Notes under the pieces: model-generated
What the model was told of the DNA's origin: nothing
Databases searched by the model: none
Seen by the model: only the letters and a program-made list of their open reading frames with translations
Shown here: piece by piece, positions 46,866 to 56,653 of the stretch
How the letters are laid out: each line of letters starts with the position of its first letter
Numbering within the stretch: position 1 is the stretch's first letter
Source of the DNA: Micrasema longulum
Taxonomy: Eukaryota; Arthropoda; Insecta; Trichoptera; Brachycentridae
Direction of reading: 5' to 3'
DNA: 64,000 nt
Assembly: GCA_022494885.1 (NCBI GenBank)
Contig: JAGVSM010001691.1
Location: 332,637-396,636, forward strand
Program-made: the position numbers and the translations under genes

Positions 46866-47104
46866 TTTGATATGTGAAAATATACCGTAGTAAATGTTTT
46901 TACATACGGCCTAAACCAATTATGAAAAAAACATATGAACGAGAAATTGAAAAAAAAAACATAAAAATATTTAGCAACGACAAACAATGGCAATAAAATA
47001 ATGGTATACTTCAAGGTAACCCCTGTCAACCCATCACTATGTTAACAGCAAAGAAACCTACGAGAATCCAGAAGATCTATACCAAAGAATCCCTAGTTGT
47101 GTGA

Positions 47105-47117
47105 TGAATTTACTAAT
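47105..47117 (+). repeat. 13-bp direct repeat, target-site duplication (left)
   Basis: TGAATTTACTAAT, repeated exactly at 51,135-51,147. It overlaps the element edge (47,115) by 3 bp. A second shared word, AAACCTACGA (47,054-47,063 and 51,121-51,130), lies outside it on the left. Confidence 0.75.
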
Positions 47118-47880
47118 ACAGATAGTGTTTTTCTGGGTTATTATGCCGTGTTTGTGGGCTTTGTATTGCCGACGTTTCGGAGCACATTGCAGTGTCCATC
47201 TTCAGGGCTGAATGTATGAGTGTAGTTTTTAGTGTGTTTAATTGTGAGGAATTTGTACCGTGTCGCAGTCGGGCAATGTATGTGGTTAAGTGTGTGGAGT
47301 TTGTACCGTGGGCTTTGGAAGCACCGGGTACCATGAGGTTCGTAGTCGTAACCCATCATCCCTGTTTATGTTATTAGGATGCTTGTATATTTCTATGGCT
47401 TCCTTTATTAAACGGGCTTGATGATTTTTGGGCTTTCCAAGGACATTTGGCTCAAATGAGAAATTATGCCCTGTTTCTATGTAGTGCTCTGCAAGAGCTG
47501 ATTTATCCGGGTAGCCCAACTTGCATGCACTCTTGTGCTCTTTTATTCTTGTCATTATGTTTCTGGCAGTCTGCCCTATGTAGACTGTTTCACAGCTTTT
47601 GCAATTTAATTTATATACTCCATCTGTTTCAAGTGGGTCCCGATCTTTTACTGATTTTAGTAAGTTTCTTACTTTTGAGGTCGTACCGAACACTGTCCTT
47701 ATGTCCCGTTTCTTAAGCGTTTTTGCAATTCTATCCGTGACATTTTTGACATAGGGAAGGAACGCTATTCTTTTATCCGTATTAGCATCATCCATCTTGG
47801 AAATATTCTTTGGATTTGTTACCGACATTATTCTTCTTTTTATATCCTTCTTTTCATAGCAATTACTTTCAATAATTGTC
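47115..47880 (-). mobile_element. Inverted terminal copy of the Penelope-like element
   Basis: Reverse-complement duplicate of 50,339-51,107. It encodes the last roughly 180 residues of the PLE protein, including the GIY-YIG endonuclease (ETVYIGQTARNIMTRIKEHK), and the 180-residue translation agrees with the C-terminus of the plus-strand copy throughout. The only clear base difference I see in the shared interior is near 47,212 (TTCAGCC versus TTAAGCC when aligned). The last 25 bp at 47,855-47,880 are more diverged. Homology stops exactly where the LINE tail begins. Inverted pseudo-LTRs of this kind are known in Penelope elements. Confidence 0.85.
47168..47208 (-). ncRNA. Hammerhead ribozyme motif in the left PLE arm
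   Basis: Mirror of 51,014-51,054: on the minus strand GCC, CTGAAGA (47,205-47,199), stem II GGACAC/GTGCTCC, GAAA, CGTC, GGC (47,170-47,168). Confidence 0.65.
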
Positions 47881-47902
47881 TAAACTAACTAACTAACTAA
47901 CC
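47881..47902 (-). repeat. LINE 3' simple-repeat tail, (GTTA)n
   Basis: Read on the minus strand, the LINE coding end GGCGTGATGG is followed by four GTTA/TTAG units and then directly by PLE sequence. Short 3' tandem repeats in place of poly(A) are typical of RTE- and CR1-type LINEs. Other copies in the window have GTTAG/TTG tails. Confidence 0.7.
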
Positions 47903-49517
47903 ATCACGCCATTTCCCAGAGGGGTAGGCAGAGAGGATAGAACGCCACACCACTCTGTCCTGGCACACTTCCTTTGCTTCCTTCACATTCATACATCTTC
48001 TCATGCACGCACGTCGATATTCCGACTTTTCACATGACCACTTTCAAGAATTTGTTGTACTTGATCATGCCATGTCTTTCTCGGCCTTCCTCGACTTCTA
48101 CAACCAGACACATTCGCATCATAAATCTTTTTAGCCGTTCTTTCATCATTCATTCGCTCCACATGACCGAACCATCGTAAAAGACCTTTCTTAATTTTGT
48201 CGATAATGCTTAACTCAGCCTTGCATTCTGCTCTAATTTCGACATTAGGGCACCGATCATACATTGTTTTTCCGCACATTCGCCTGAGGGATCGCATTTC
48301 AACAGCATTCAGTCTACTTTCGTCCCTTTTTTTTCCAACTCCATGCTTCGCTTCCATACATTAGGGTTGGTACCAGAACTCCATTATGAACTGCTAATTT
48401 AGCCTCTTGCGATAGACACTTATTTGTTACGACAGACTTTAAGGCACCATTAACTCTGTTACTGGCACTAACCCTCCTTTCAATATCCTTGTCCATATTT
48501 CCATCTCTAGTAAACATACCACCCAGATATACAAATTCTTCGACCTGTTTCAAACTATCTCCATTTACTACAATCTTACATTCAGTCATAGTTACATTTC
48601 TTTCAAAGACCATGACGTTCGACTTTTGCACATTCATTAGCAAATCACTCTCCTTGCACACTTCGTAAACCTTTGTAACCAAGGATTGCAGTTCCTCTTC
48701 GCTGTCAGCTAGGAGGACTGCGTCATCGGCGTACAGAAGGCAACTGACAGTAAGATTACCCATTTTCGCTCCCACATCCATACTTTTCAATTCTCTCATA
48801 CATTTATCCATGTATATGTTGAATAACCACGGTGACATTACACATCCCTGTTTGACTCCTTTAGGGATGCCAAACCAGGAAGTTAATGACCCATTTACCC
48901 TTACACATGCTACACTATCTTTGTACAAGGAAGCAATAGCGCGGACAAGGTTGTCACTCACTCCATACTCCGATAGAACCATCCATAATTTTTTCCTATC
49001 AACTCGATCAAATGTTTTTTGCAAATCAACAAAAGCGCAAAAAAGCTTCTGGTTTTTCGCCAAAAACTTTTCTGTCATATTGCGTAATGCAAATATTTGA
49101 TCCATACATCCTCTGCCATTCATAAATCCACTCTGTACATCCCATACTTTCTCCTTGGTCACGTTTCTTACTCTTTCTATCAGTATTCTTCCATACATTT
49201 TGCCGACAGCGCTCAGAAGACTGATAGCTCTGTAATTCCCACACTCCACCTTAGAACCCTTTCCCCTGTATAACGGCATAACAACTGCCCTCCTCCAATC
49301 AGGTGGAGTCCTTTCCTCCTTGAGACACAAGTTAAAAAGTTTATGTAGCTATGTGAGAATTAATTTGCCACCCGACTTAATAAACTCTGCTGCAATACAG
49401 TCATACCCTTGCGCTTTACCATTCCGCATACATTTGACAACGCTGATAATTTCTTTCATACTAATCTGACTTACCTCATCATTTGCGTTCAGACACACCT
49501 CGTCAATATCTTCACAA
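47897..49517 (-). pseudogene. RTE-like non-LTR retrotransposon, 5'-truncated reverse transcriptase
   Basis: Minus-strand reverse transcriptase with its C-terminal region. Order from 49,517 down: linker NGKAQGYDCIAAEF, PLYRGKGSK and CGNYRAISLLS (fingers), FVDLQKTFDRVDR (palm motif A), GVKQGCVMSPWLFNIYMD (motif B), YADDAVLLADS (motif C), FVYLGGMFTRDG, LAVHNGVLVPTLMYGSEAW (thumb), WFGHVERMNDERT, SRGRPRKTWHDQV, and CMRRCMNVKEA. Three small lesions break it: a TAG in frame at 49,349-49,351, a one-base change in an A8 run near 48,330, and a 4-bp (TGCA) loss near 48,003. The N-terminal endonuclease is absent (5' truncation). Exact LINE clade is unassigned; RTE-like is my best reading. It sits between two opposed PLE pieces. 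Confidence 0.85.
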
Positions 49518-50936
49518 GCTCCGAAAACTCCAGCACTATACGGACTACCAAAAATACACAAAGAAGGCACTCCTTTGAGGCCAATAGTAAGCACTATAGG
49601 TGCTCCTACATACAAACTCTCACAATACTTGGCAAGTCTCCTTCAAAAACACACGGGAAAAACCACTTCATTTGTCAGAGATTCTTCACATTTCGTGGAT
49701 ACAATAAAGGAGCTAAAAGTTGAGAAGGATGATATATTAGTCAGTTTTGACGTAGTGTCACTTTTCACGAATGTGCCCCTGAATGACGCAATAGTACTTA
49801 TAAGAGAGATTTTTAGTGAAGACATGTGCGCTTTATTTGAGTACTGCTTAACAAATGGATACTTTTCTTTTGAAAATGAAATTTTTAAACAGTTAGAAGG
49901 AGTGGCTATGGGCAATCCTTTATCGCCGGTTCTAGCAAACTTTTTCATGGAGACATTTGAAAAAACGGCCTTGGACACAGCTCCATATGCACCCAAAGTA
50001 TGGCTTCGATACGTAGATGACGTATTTGTCATTTGGAATCATGGTGCAGAAAGATTAACAGTGTTTTTAGACCACCTAAATAATCTCCACCCGGCAATAC
50101 AGTTTACTATGGAAGTAGAGGAGGACAAAAGCCTATCTTTTCTAGACGTCAAATTAAGCAGAAAGGAAGATGGCAGACTGGGACATACGGTGTATAGAAA
50201 ACCCACACATACAAACCGGTATCTCCATGCTACCTCACATCACCACCCATCTCAAAAATTAGGCATCATAAACACGCTGGCCAGAAGGGCAACACGTATT
50301 TGTGAAGAAAGTAACCTAGAAGAGGAATTGAATATACTGACAAAAGTATTAGAAAGTAATGGCTATGAAAAGAAGGATATAAAAAGAAGAATAATGTCGG
50401 TAACAAATCCAAAGAATATTTCCAAGATGGATGATGCTAATACGGATAAAAGAATAGCGTTCCTTCCCTATGTCAAAAATGTCACGGATAGAATTGCAAA
50501 AACGCTTAAGAAACGGGACATAAGGACAGTGTTCGGTACGACCTCAAAAGTAAGAAACTTACTAAAATCAGTAAAAGATCGGGACCCACTTGAAACAGAT
50601 GGAGTATATAAATTAAATTGCAAAAGCTGTGAAACAGTCTACATAGGGCAGACTGCCAGAAACATAATGACAAGAATAAAAGAGCACAAGAGTGCATGCA
50701 AGTTGGGCTACCCGGATAAATCAGCTCTTGCAGAGCACTACATAGAAACAGGGCATAATTTCTCATTTGAGCCAAATGTCCTTGGAAAGCCCAAAAATCA
50801 TCAAGCCCGTTTAATAAAGGAAGCCATAGAAATATACAAGCATCCTAATAACATAAACAGGGATGATGGGTTACGACTACGAACCTCATGGTACCCGGTG
50901 CTTCCAAAGCCCACGGTACAAACTCCACACACTTAA
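49518..50936 (+). CDS. Penelope-like element RT plus GIY-YIG endonuclease, 5'-truncated
   Basis: Encodes about 470 residues of a PLE polyprotein, which copies element RNA and nicks target DNA. From the left junction: PALYGLPKIHKEGTPLRPIV (signature RT block of Penelope elements), SFDVVSLFTNVPL (motif A), EGVAMGNPLSPVLANFFME (motif B), YVDDVFVIW (motif C; the YVDD codons are 50,010-50,021), LSFLDVKLSR, then a linker and a C-terminal GIY-YIG domain (GVYKLNCKSCETVYIGQTAR...IKEHKS). The stop is at 50,934-50,936. There is no native start: the N-terminal third of the ORF is missing where LINE sequence abuts (about 49,505-49,520). The remaining frame has no stops, which suggests a young copy. It is not functional alone because of the truncation. 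Confidence 0.85.
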   Translation, partial: APKTPALYGLPKIHKEGTPLRPIVSTIGAPTYKLSQYLASLLQKHTGKTTSFVRDSSHFVDTIKELKVEKDDILVSFDVVSLFTNVPLNDAIVLIREIFSEDMCALFEYCLTNGYFSFENEIFKQLEGVAMGNPLSPVLANFFMETFEKTALDTAPYAPKVWLRYVDDVFVIWNHGAERLTVFLDHLNNLHPAIQFTMEVEEDKSLSFLDVKLSRKEDGRLGHTVYRKPTHTNRYLHATSHHHPSQKLGIINTLARRATRICEESNLEEELNILTKVLESNGYEKKDIKRRIMSVTNPKNISKMDDANTDKRIAFLPYVKNVTDRIAKTLKKRDIRTVFGTTSKVRNLLKSVKDRDPLETDGVYKLNCKSCETVYIGQTARNIMTRIKEHKSACKLGYPDKSALAEHYIETGHNFSFEPNVLGKPKNHQARLIKEAIEIYKHPNNINRDDGLRLRTSWYPVLPKPTVQTPHT

Positions 50937-51134
50937 CCACATACATTGCCCGACTGCGACACGGTACAAATTCCTCACAATTAAACACACTAAAAACTAC
51001 ACTCATACATTAAGCCCTGAAGATGGACACTGCAATGTGCTCCGAAACGTCGGCAATACAAAGCCCACAAACACGGCATAATAACCCAGAAAAACACTAT
51101 CTGTATTCTGAAGGCCGTGAAAACCTACGAACCC
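50339..51134 (+). mobile_element. PLE 3' terminal repeat (right arm) with one-sided tail
   Basis: Positions 50,339-51,107 are the partner of the inverted arm at 47,115-47,880. The next 27 bp (51,108-51,134, containing GGCCGTGAAAACCTACGAAC) occur only on this side and precede the target duplication. The PLE remnant at 1-0.4 kb has the same one-sided tail motif. Confidence 0.8.
51014..51054 (+). ncRNA. Hammerhead ribozyme motif in the right PLE arm
   Basis: Stem I GCC (51,014-51,016) with GGC (51,052-51,054). Core CTGAAGA (51,017-51,023). Stem II GGACAC (51,025-51,030) with GTGCTCC (51,037-51,043; one bulged C) around TGCAAT. GAAA (51,044-51,047), then CGTC (51,048-51,051), with cleavage after C51,051. 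Stem III again depends on the self-complementary ACGT. Located about 80 bp from the element end, as in the copy at 248-288. Confidence 0.7.
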
Positions 51135-51147
51135 TGAATTTACTAAT
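51135..51147 (+). repeat. 13-bp direct repeat, target-site duplication (right)
   Basis: Exact copy of 47,105-47,117. It follows the one-sided PLE tail (51,108-51,134). Confidence 0.75.
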
Positions 51148-51284
51148 CTCCACATCCTGGTACCAATAACAGATTTTGACTTCTAGTGCCATGCTTTGAA
51201 ATCGGGAACTCAATTATCATATATAAACATTTTATGATTCAAATTATAAACGAATTAAAAAATGTATCGTACATGTATTTGGTA

Positions 51285-52310
51285 GATACATGTTAAACAT
51301 TATTAAAGCCCTTTACTCAAGTAGCGATTTCCGAATCAGAATTAACGTTTGAGGTAACCACCGAAGCTCACCAAGGTTGCGTCTTTTAACCATTCCTTTT
51401 TATAATACTTATGCACTTCATCCTTATGAAGTCAATTTTACTAGATTGAGAAATATCCATCTCCTGCTTCCAAAAGCTCTGCTACCTGGAGTATGCCAAT
51501 GATACGGACATTATTGAGGATACAGTTGGGGGTCTTCAGGTCACTGTAGATTAGCTAAATAGGTACTCCGCATACGTGGGTTAAAAATTCAATAATGCAA
51601 AACACATGTACTGTGTAACATTTCGTGCCTTGATGCTTTAAATTCCCGGACTCTGTCAAACCAAATCATCGAAAGGGTCGAGAGTTTCAAATACTCGTAC
51701 CTGGCAGCTTTCAAAAATAACTGAAAGTGCGCACATTTAACAGTATGAAGGCTGTCTGGATATTAGATTTTTACTCAGTTAAAACCATATGCCGTCTATA
51801 TGACGCCTGCTTAACATTTATTATCCTCTACGGATGCGAATCGTTGCACCTCACTATGGTCCAAAACAGCAAAATACTGAGTTTTGAGAATAGGTGTCTC
51901 AGAAGAATCTCAAGTGTGCGCTGGTTTGACTTTGTGAGAAATTAAGTAATAAAAGAATGGACGCAGCAACCTCGGGTGACAACTGTTATCAAGCGGAGGC
52001 AAAACGGTTGGCTGGGCCATATACTTCAGATGCCTTTTGAGAGTCTTAACTCCGCTTGCCTACTTACGAGGCATCAGGTTTTCGACATCCCAGACGTCCA
52101 CTGCTGACTTTGTGGGCAGTTTACGTCAAAACTACGAGACGCGAACCTCACTTAGGAAGACGCATATGAGCCGGCAGCCAATAGAAATGCATGGAGGCGC
52201 TTCGTGGACACCACACGCCCCAACTATGAGCGGACATGGAATGATGATAATGTTTAATAGTGGATTGACCTGCATGATGAAATAAATAATATCTCAAAAG
52301 AGGTTGAAAT
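51285..52310 (+). pseudogene. LINE family 2 reverse transcriptase, degenerate
   Basis: Plus-strand frames, shifted several times, give IKALYSSSDFRIRIN, then EAHQGC (remnant of the motif B QGC), LEYANDTDII (motif C, with YADD changed to YAND), YDACLTFIILYGCESLHLT (thumb), RCLRRISSVRWFDFV, NGWLGHILQMPFESLNSACL and AWRRFVDTTRP. The order is that of a LINE RT C-terminal half. It differs from family 1 in its thumb and tail. Frameshifts and stops throughout make it a pseudogene. The start is truncated and no endonuclease domain is visible. Confidence 0.7.
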
Positions 52311-52999
52311 CAAATATGTCTACATACTTCGTCAAAGTTCAAATAATACGGGTCAAAAATGGTATGTGTCGAATGCGGACCTTTCGCGTCCCGAACCTCG
52401 GGGCTGTTAATGGTTAACTCCAGGGGTAACCAACCGGCGGTATTGTTCGGGACTGCGGTCCGTGTTTAATGTAAAGTTGAAGCCTTTATTACTTACACTT
52501 CCTGCCGGGGTCTGTTTGCGTAATTAATGGCTTGTTTTGTTTGTGCTAAATACCCAATAATTCTACACATTCTCCTCGGCTGCGTACAAGTGAACACGAG
52601 CGCTTACGCATTTGTTCCGAAAGGGGTTGTTCAAAAGTCGTTTTATATTTCGAACTTTATATTTCTCCATAAAAACTATTCCAAGGATTCGGTTTGAAAA
52701 GTTTTATTTGTGATAGCGTCGTAAATTTGCTGAAATCAATGACTTTAATTGCCATTCATAATCATGGAACTTAATTTATATATTATTCTTACACTATAAA
52801 TTCCAAATGTGTTGAATACTTGAAATTGAAAAACAACTTTCAAGTCGTAAAATTTTATAGTCTTCTAACTTTCACGCTTCAGTTTACCTTTTACTATCTG
52901 AAATACAAAAAGTTCATTGTTCGGCGTGTAGGTATGTGTTGTATGGATAGTAAAAAGTTTAATCGTCATCGATCCATATACGTTCTCTAGTTGGAGCAT
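52311..52999. other. Unassigned sequence
   Basis: A moderately GC-richer section to about 52,640, possibly LINE 3' untranslated sequence, then AT-rich. No gene seen. Confidence 0.4.
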
Positions 53000-53190
53000 A
53001 TGGTGTCCACGAAGAGCCACCAGGCATCTCTGTAAGCTGCCAGCTGCCAGCTAGAGTCAGTTTCGCCTCCCGTAGATCTGACACGAACGGCCGTGCAGTG
53101 GGCGTCCAGGACGTCGTAACCTGATGATAATAGACAAGCGTGCTTAAGGCTCCACCGAGGTATCCGCAGTATAAGGCTCAGCCATGAGAT
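53000..53190 (-). pseudogene. LINE family 2 C-terminal fragment, minus strand
   Basis: Minus-strand frame with LILRIPRWSLKHACLLSSG and WQLAAYRDAWWLFVDTICSN matches the end of the LINE at 52.0-52.25 kb. Truncated at both ends. Confidence 0.65.
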
Positions 53191-53264
53191 AACAAACTGA
53201 AAAACTACTATGGGTTTTATCAAATGCTAAAAATTAAAATATTGTTGATGTTTTTGACAGGTGT

Positions 53265-53735
53265 AAGAAGAAGAAACACAAACGAACGAACAAACTGGCT
53301 CACCGTTTCCCTGCAGAAGTAGGCAAAGAGGAACGCAATATCACTCTGTTTTTGCATACAGACCTCGCTTTCTCTCCATTCATACATCTTCTCAGGCAAA
53401 CGCGCCAACTATTTCGACTTTTGACATGTCCATCTTCAAACGTTTGTTTGATTTGGTCATGCTTTGTCTTTTTCTGTCTTTCTCGTTTTCTGCATCATTC
53501 AATATTTGCATCGTCAATATGTTTAGACGTTTTTTTGCCGTCCATTAACTCTACATGTCCAAACTAACGCAGAAATTCTTTCTTGGATTTTTCGTTAATG
53601 CTCATTTTTGTACCTACCGTACAAACTTTAACTACACATTCGCCTAAGACATCGCATTTCGATAGCATTCCTTGTTTACCAACTCTATATATAAGAGTCG
53701 CTACCGGGACTTCATTTTGAAAGGCTAACTTTACG
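53265..53735 (-). pseudogene. RTE-like LINE family 1, decayed C-terminus, minus strand
   Basis: Same order as 47.9-48.4 kb: equivalents of LNAVEMRSLRRMCG, the WFGHVERM region (here DM.S.WTAKKRLN), QSMTKSNKRLKMDMSKVEIV and MERKRGLYAKTE. The nucleotide ends (CATACATCTTCTCA; TTCTGCAGGGAAACGGTGAG read in reverse) align with the family end. The tail is GTTTGTTCGTTCGTTTG-like. Many stops. Confidence 0.65.
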
Positions 53736-54524
53736 ATTTTTTTCTTCATTAAAATAAACATGTAATACGGAAGTTTAAATTGTGATTTTTTAAAAAGGAA
53801 TAAACTGCTAAGTTCATATTTCAGAGTATTATTGGCGGGCAGATTAGAAAAGATATGGAAGAATATTCGAAAAAATACACCACAACACCCAGACAAAATG
53901 AGATATAATATTTCGGAAATCGAACCTTCGACAACAGTTTTACGGTTGGCCATTTAACCTACGGCCCAACAGCGCCTGTCTGTTATATTGACCATTCTGC
54001 AAATGGATCAAATTTACTATGCAAAGGTACTATTACGAGTGTTTTGAAGCGCTGTGAACTAATACTACGAATCACGTGGAACTAGCTATCGCGCCGGCAG
54101 TGCCCTAAGCGTCGAAGAGGAGAAGAACTAGTCACGTGGTAGACGGACTGGCCGGCAGGATTGTTTATTTATTTTAAAGAAACAAACAGTCGACAATGAT
54201 ATAGTAACATTAAAAAAATACAGTTTAAAGACAGACCAGCAAAGTTTCTAAATAAGAATCATACATATTCATAAATTGTCAAATTGTCAAATTCAAGAAT
54301 CATAAATTGTGTTATTGTTTATATAGTATTGCGCAATATCAAAGTTATACCGTTAAAATGCTTAAGGTTTCTGTTATAATTAAATACTTAAACATGACTG
54401 TTACAGAATTGAAATCTTAAAACAGTTTATGTTAATTCTAAATATTAAAAAAAAGCTTTAAAATTTATATTTTGCCAATCTGAAGGGGCCAAAGGGCATC
54501 CTGCTATGATCTAGGTAAGCATAG
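53736..54524. other. Unassigned; weak tRNA-like stretch at 53,895-53,975
   Basis: On the minus strand a GGTTCGATTTCCG box follows GGGCCGTAGGTTAAATGGCC at roughly tRNA spacing. Acceptor ends do not pair. A GC-richer patch lies at 54,060-54,160. No gene recognised. Confidence 0.35.
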
Positions 54525-54620
54525 ATGAAGCTTTAATGTTTAAAGTCATTACTTCAACCTGCCAATGACAGGCCAAAAACCTAGTCTATGCCTTAAGTTT
54601 AGTATTTCCTCCTCAAGCAA
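54525..54620 (-). mobile_element. Foldback family FB fragment (right arm)
   Basis: CCTGCCAATGACAGGCC, CTAGTCTATGCCTTAAG and TAGTATTTCCTCCTC match the right arm in order, with heavy divergence. Confidence 0.5.
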
Positions 54621-54699
54621 ATATTTTATATTTATTGAAAATACTTTTTTATGAATATTGTTTTTTGCGTATTTATTTTACAATGTCACAATAATGCCG

Positions 54700-54960
54700 A
54701 TGTGTTCTATTAATCTCAAGATCAGCGCGTTTGCTTACTATGCAAGAGGTCTTGGGTTTTCTCGACGTGGTTGACATGAAATATTTATTTTAAAAGGTGT
54801 TTTAAAACTAGAATATTTCATAATTTCTGAACGGGCACCTAAAGTGTAGGACTCTACACCGTACCTTTATGTCACAAAAAAGATTAAAAGAGCCGGTGAT
54901 TGGTGTACAAATGCAGTGTCTTATGCACCATTGAGCGCGGAAAGGGAATAAGTTTTGTTA
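54700..54960 (+). mobile_element. SINE family B, plus strand
   Basis: TTTGCTTACTATGCAAGAGG and TCTTGGGTTTTCTCGACG (head), GGGCACCTAAAGTGTAGGAC, GTACCTTTATGTCAC, GCAGTGTCTTATGCACCATT (body). Confidence 0.65.
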
Positions 54961-55499
54961 TTTAACTATTTGATATGAAATATTAATTGGCCTAATCATT
55001 TGATCGTCTCCTAATCTAAGATGACGCCCACCCCCCTGCCACCTCCAAGCGGCTGCCCCTCTCCCCCTCCCCCCTCGGCATCCCCAGAGCATGTATGCTT
55101 CCATTCGGAAACTGACGGGTTCAGTAATCAAAGCTTGGCAGCATTCAAACAATTAATTCTATTAACAAGAAACGCTCACAATGGTCTCCCACGGGGACAA
55201 GAGTGATGGAAAATTACATCACCGTAATCAAAAGAACATCTTCAACTAGTTTTGCATACACAAATGTTTTATTTTGTTTTTTTATTTTATTTATGGAACT
55301 TTTTGTGCATAATCTAAGCTGTACATTAGCGGCTTATTCCTTAATGGCAATTTATTCCAACCAACAAATAAAATAGTAGTGTTGATAATTATATCATTTA
55401 AGTTTTAAAGCGTTTTCAATGGAAATTTTTTTTTTTTAATTTCCAAAGATACACAAAAATATAAATGACTGAATTTTTACATCAACTGCCTTTATCAGT
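54961..55499. other. Unassigned; proline-rich frame at 55,021-55,206
   Basis: A C-rich plus-strand frame starts at an ATG (55,021) and encodes PTPLPPPSGCPSPPPPS, then a serine/leucine-rich tail, 61 codons to TGA. It may be only the coding shadow of a CCCC-rich tract. Not recognised. Confidence 0.35.
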
Positions 55500-55720
55500 A
55501 TGTACTAGTACTCGAGGGAAAAGGGAATAAATTAAAGACTATAGAAAGATAGATTAAGGAAGACAGAGGATATATTTCTTGAGAAGTGATTTAAATAAAG
55601 ATACTGTAGAGACATTTTTGATATTGGACAGAAGATGATTCCGCAGTCAAACCGTATAGACACTATATGAGTTAGAAAAGAAAGAGGAATTGTTAATGGG
55701 AGTTAAAAGAGTGCTGAAGT
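55500..55720 (-). pseudogene. CR1-like LINE C-terminal fragment, minus strand
   Basis: Minus-strand frame with LWNHLLSNIKNVSTVSLF and KSLLKKYIL fits the ASRLWN-P...SSV..FK..L ending of CR1-group LINEs, as at 41.65-42.1 kb. Short and decayed. Confidence 0.5.
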
Positions 55721-56653
55721 AGAATGAATGGGTAAACCATTTTACTTTCTTTTTAAATATAATTTTGGTTGCATTTTTGTTTATTTATTAAAACCTTTAC
55801 AAACAAAATACATGCGCTTTGGCGGACTTATTGCTAAAAACAATATTTTCCGGCCAACCACAGATAAGCCAAAAACAGACTGGTCAAAATTTGTGCTGGT
55901 TTTTTTTGTTTAATATTTGTATAAATACTAAACCTAATCAATTTCATAAAAGAGCTGTTTTAAATGGGTATATAAAGCTTTCACATACATATAAACTTAA
56001 ATGACAAAATAGTACTTATTTTATGCATACATAGCAAAGTTCAGTTTGAATATTTTGATTTTGATTAAATTATTATCTATATATTATTGGTATATACCGA
56101 AATCAAAAAACAAAAAAAATGGCATCTAGGGTCCCCCAAGTAGTATATTTTTTCAATAACTTTCTAGTTCATTGGACATATGAAAATTATACAAATACAT
56201 TTTTAACCCAAATTCATTAAAGATTTAAAATAAATAAAAAGATTATCAGGCTCAAGAGAAATACGCATGCTGCTAATCTGGCCTTTAGAACGTGGTTTTT
56301 TTTATTAATTTTTTTTTTTTTTGGACAACTTTTTATTACCTGCTGACAAACTGCATTTCAGCAGTAGAAATTGATAATTTGTATGTTTTTGGGGAATATT
56401 TTTTTTTCAAAAATACATTTGTCTTTGTTTTACAATTCATCGCACTTCAATTTAATAATCTTTGATGTATTGGTTGGTTAGCACGTGTGCTTTTTCGTAT
56501 TTGATGGGTCTTTTCCAGCCATAACCACAAAATCCGGATTTCATGCTATAAATTTTACAATGATTCCCCTCCAACCAGTTTCATATCCGGCACCTTCATG
56601 GATTGGAACAATTGTTATGAAGAGTATGTTGGAGGGCGCTGGAATATTATTCT
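55721..56653. other. Unassigned AT-rich sequence up to the BEL/Pao edge
   Basis: Two short overlapping frames near 55,730-56,000 are unrecognised. The sequence stays AT-rich until the GC-rich LTR starts abruptly at 56,654. Confidence 0.5.

Noticed and set aside
50506..50775. 89-codon minus-strand frame, also present at 47,447-47,716 plus
   Set aside because: Antisense of the PLE GIY-YIG coding, duplicated only because the arms are duplicated.
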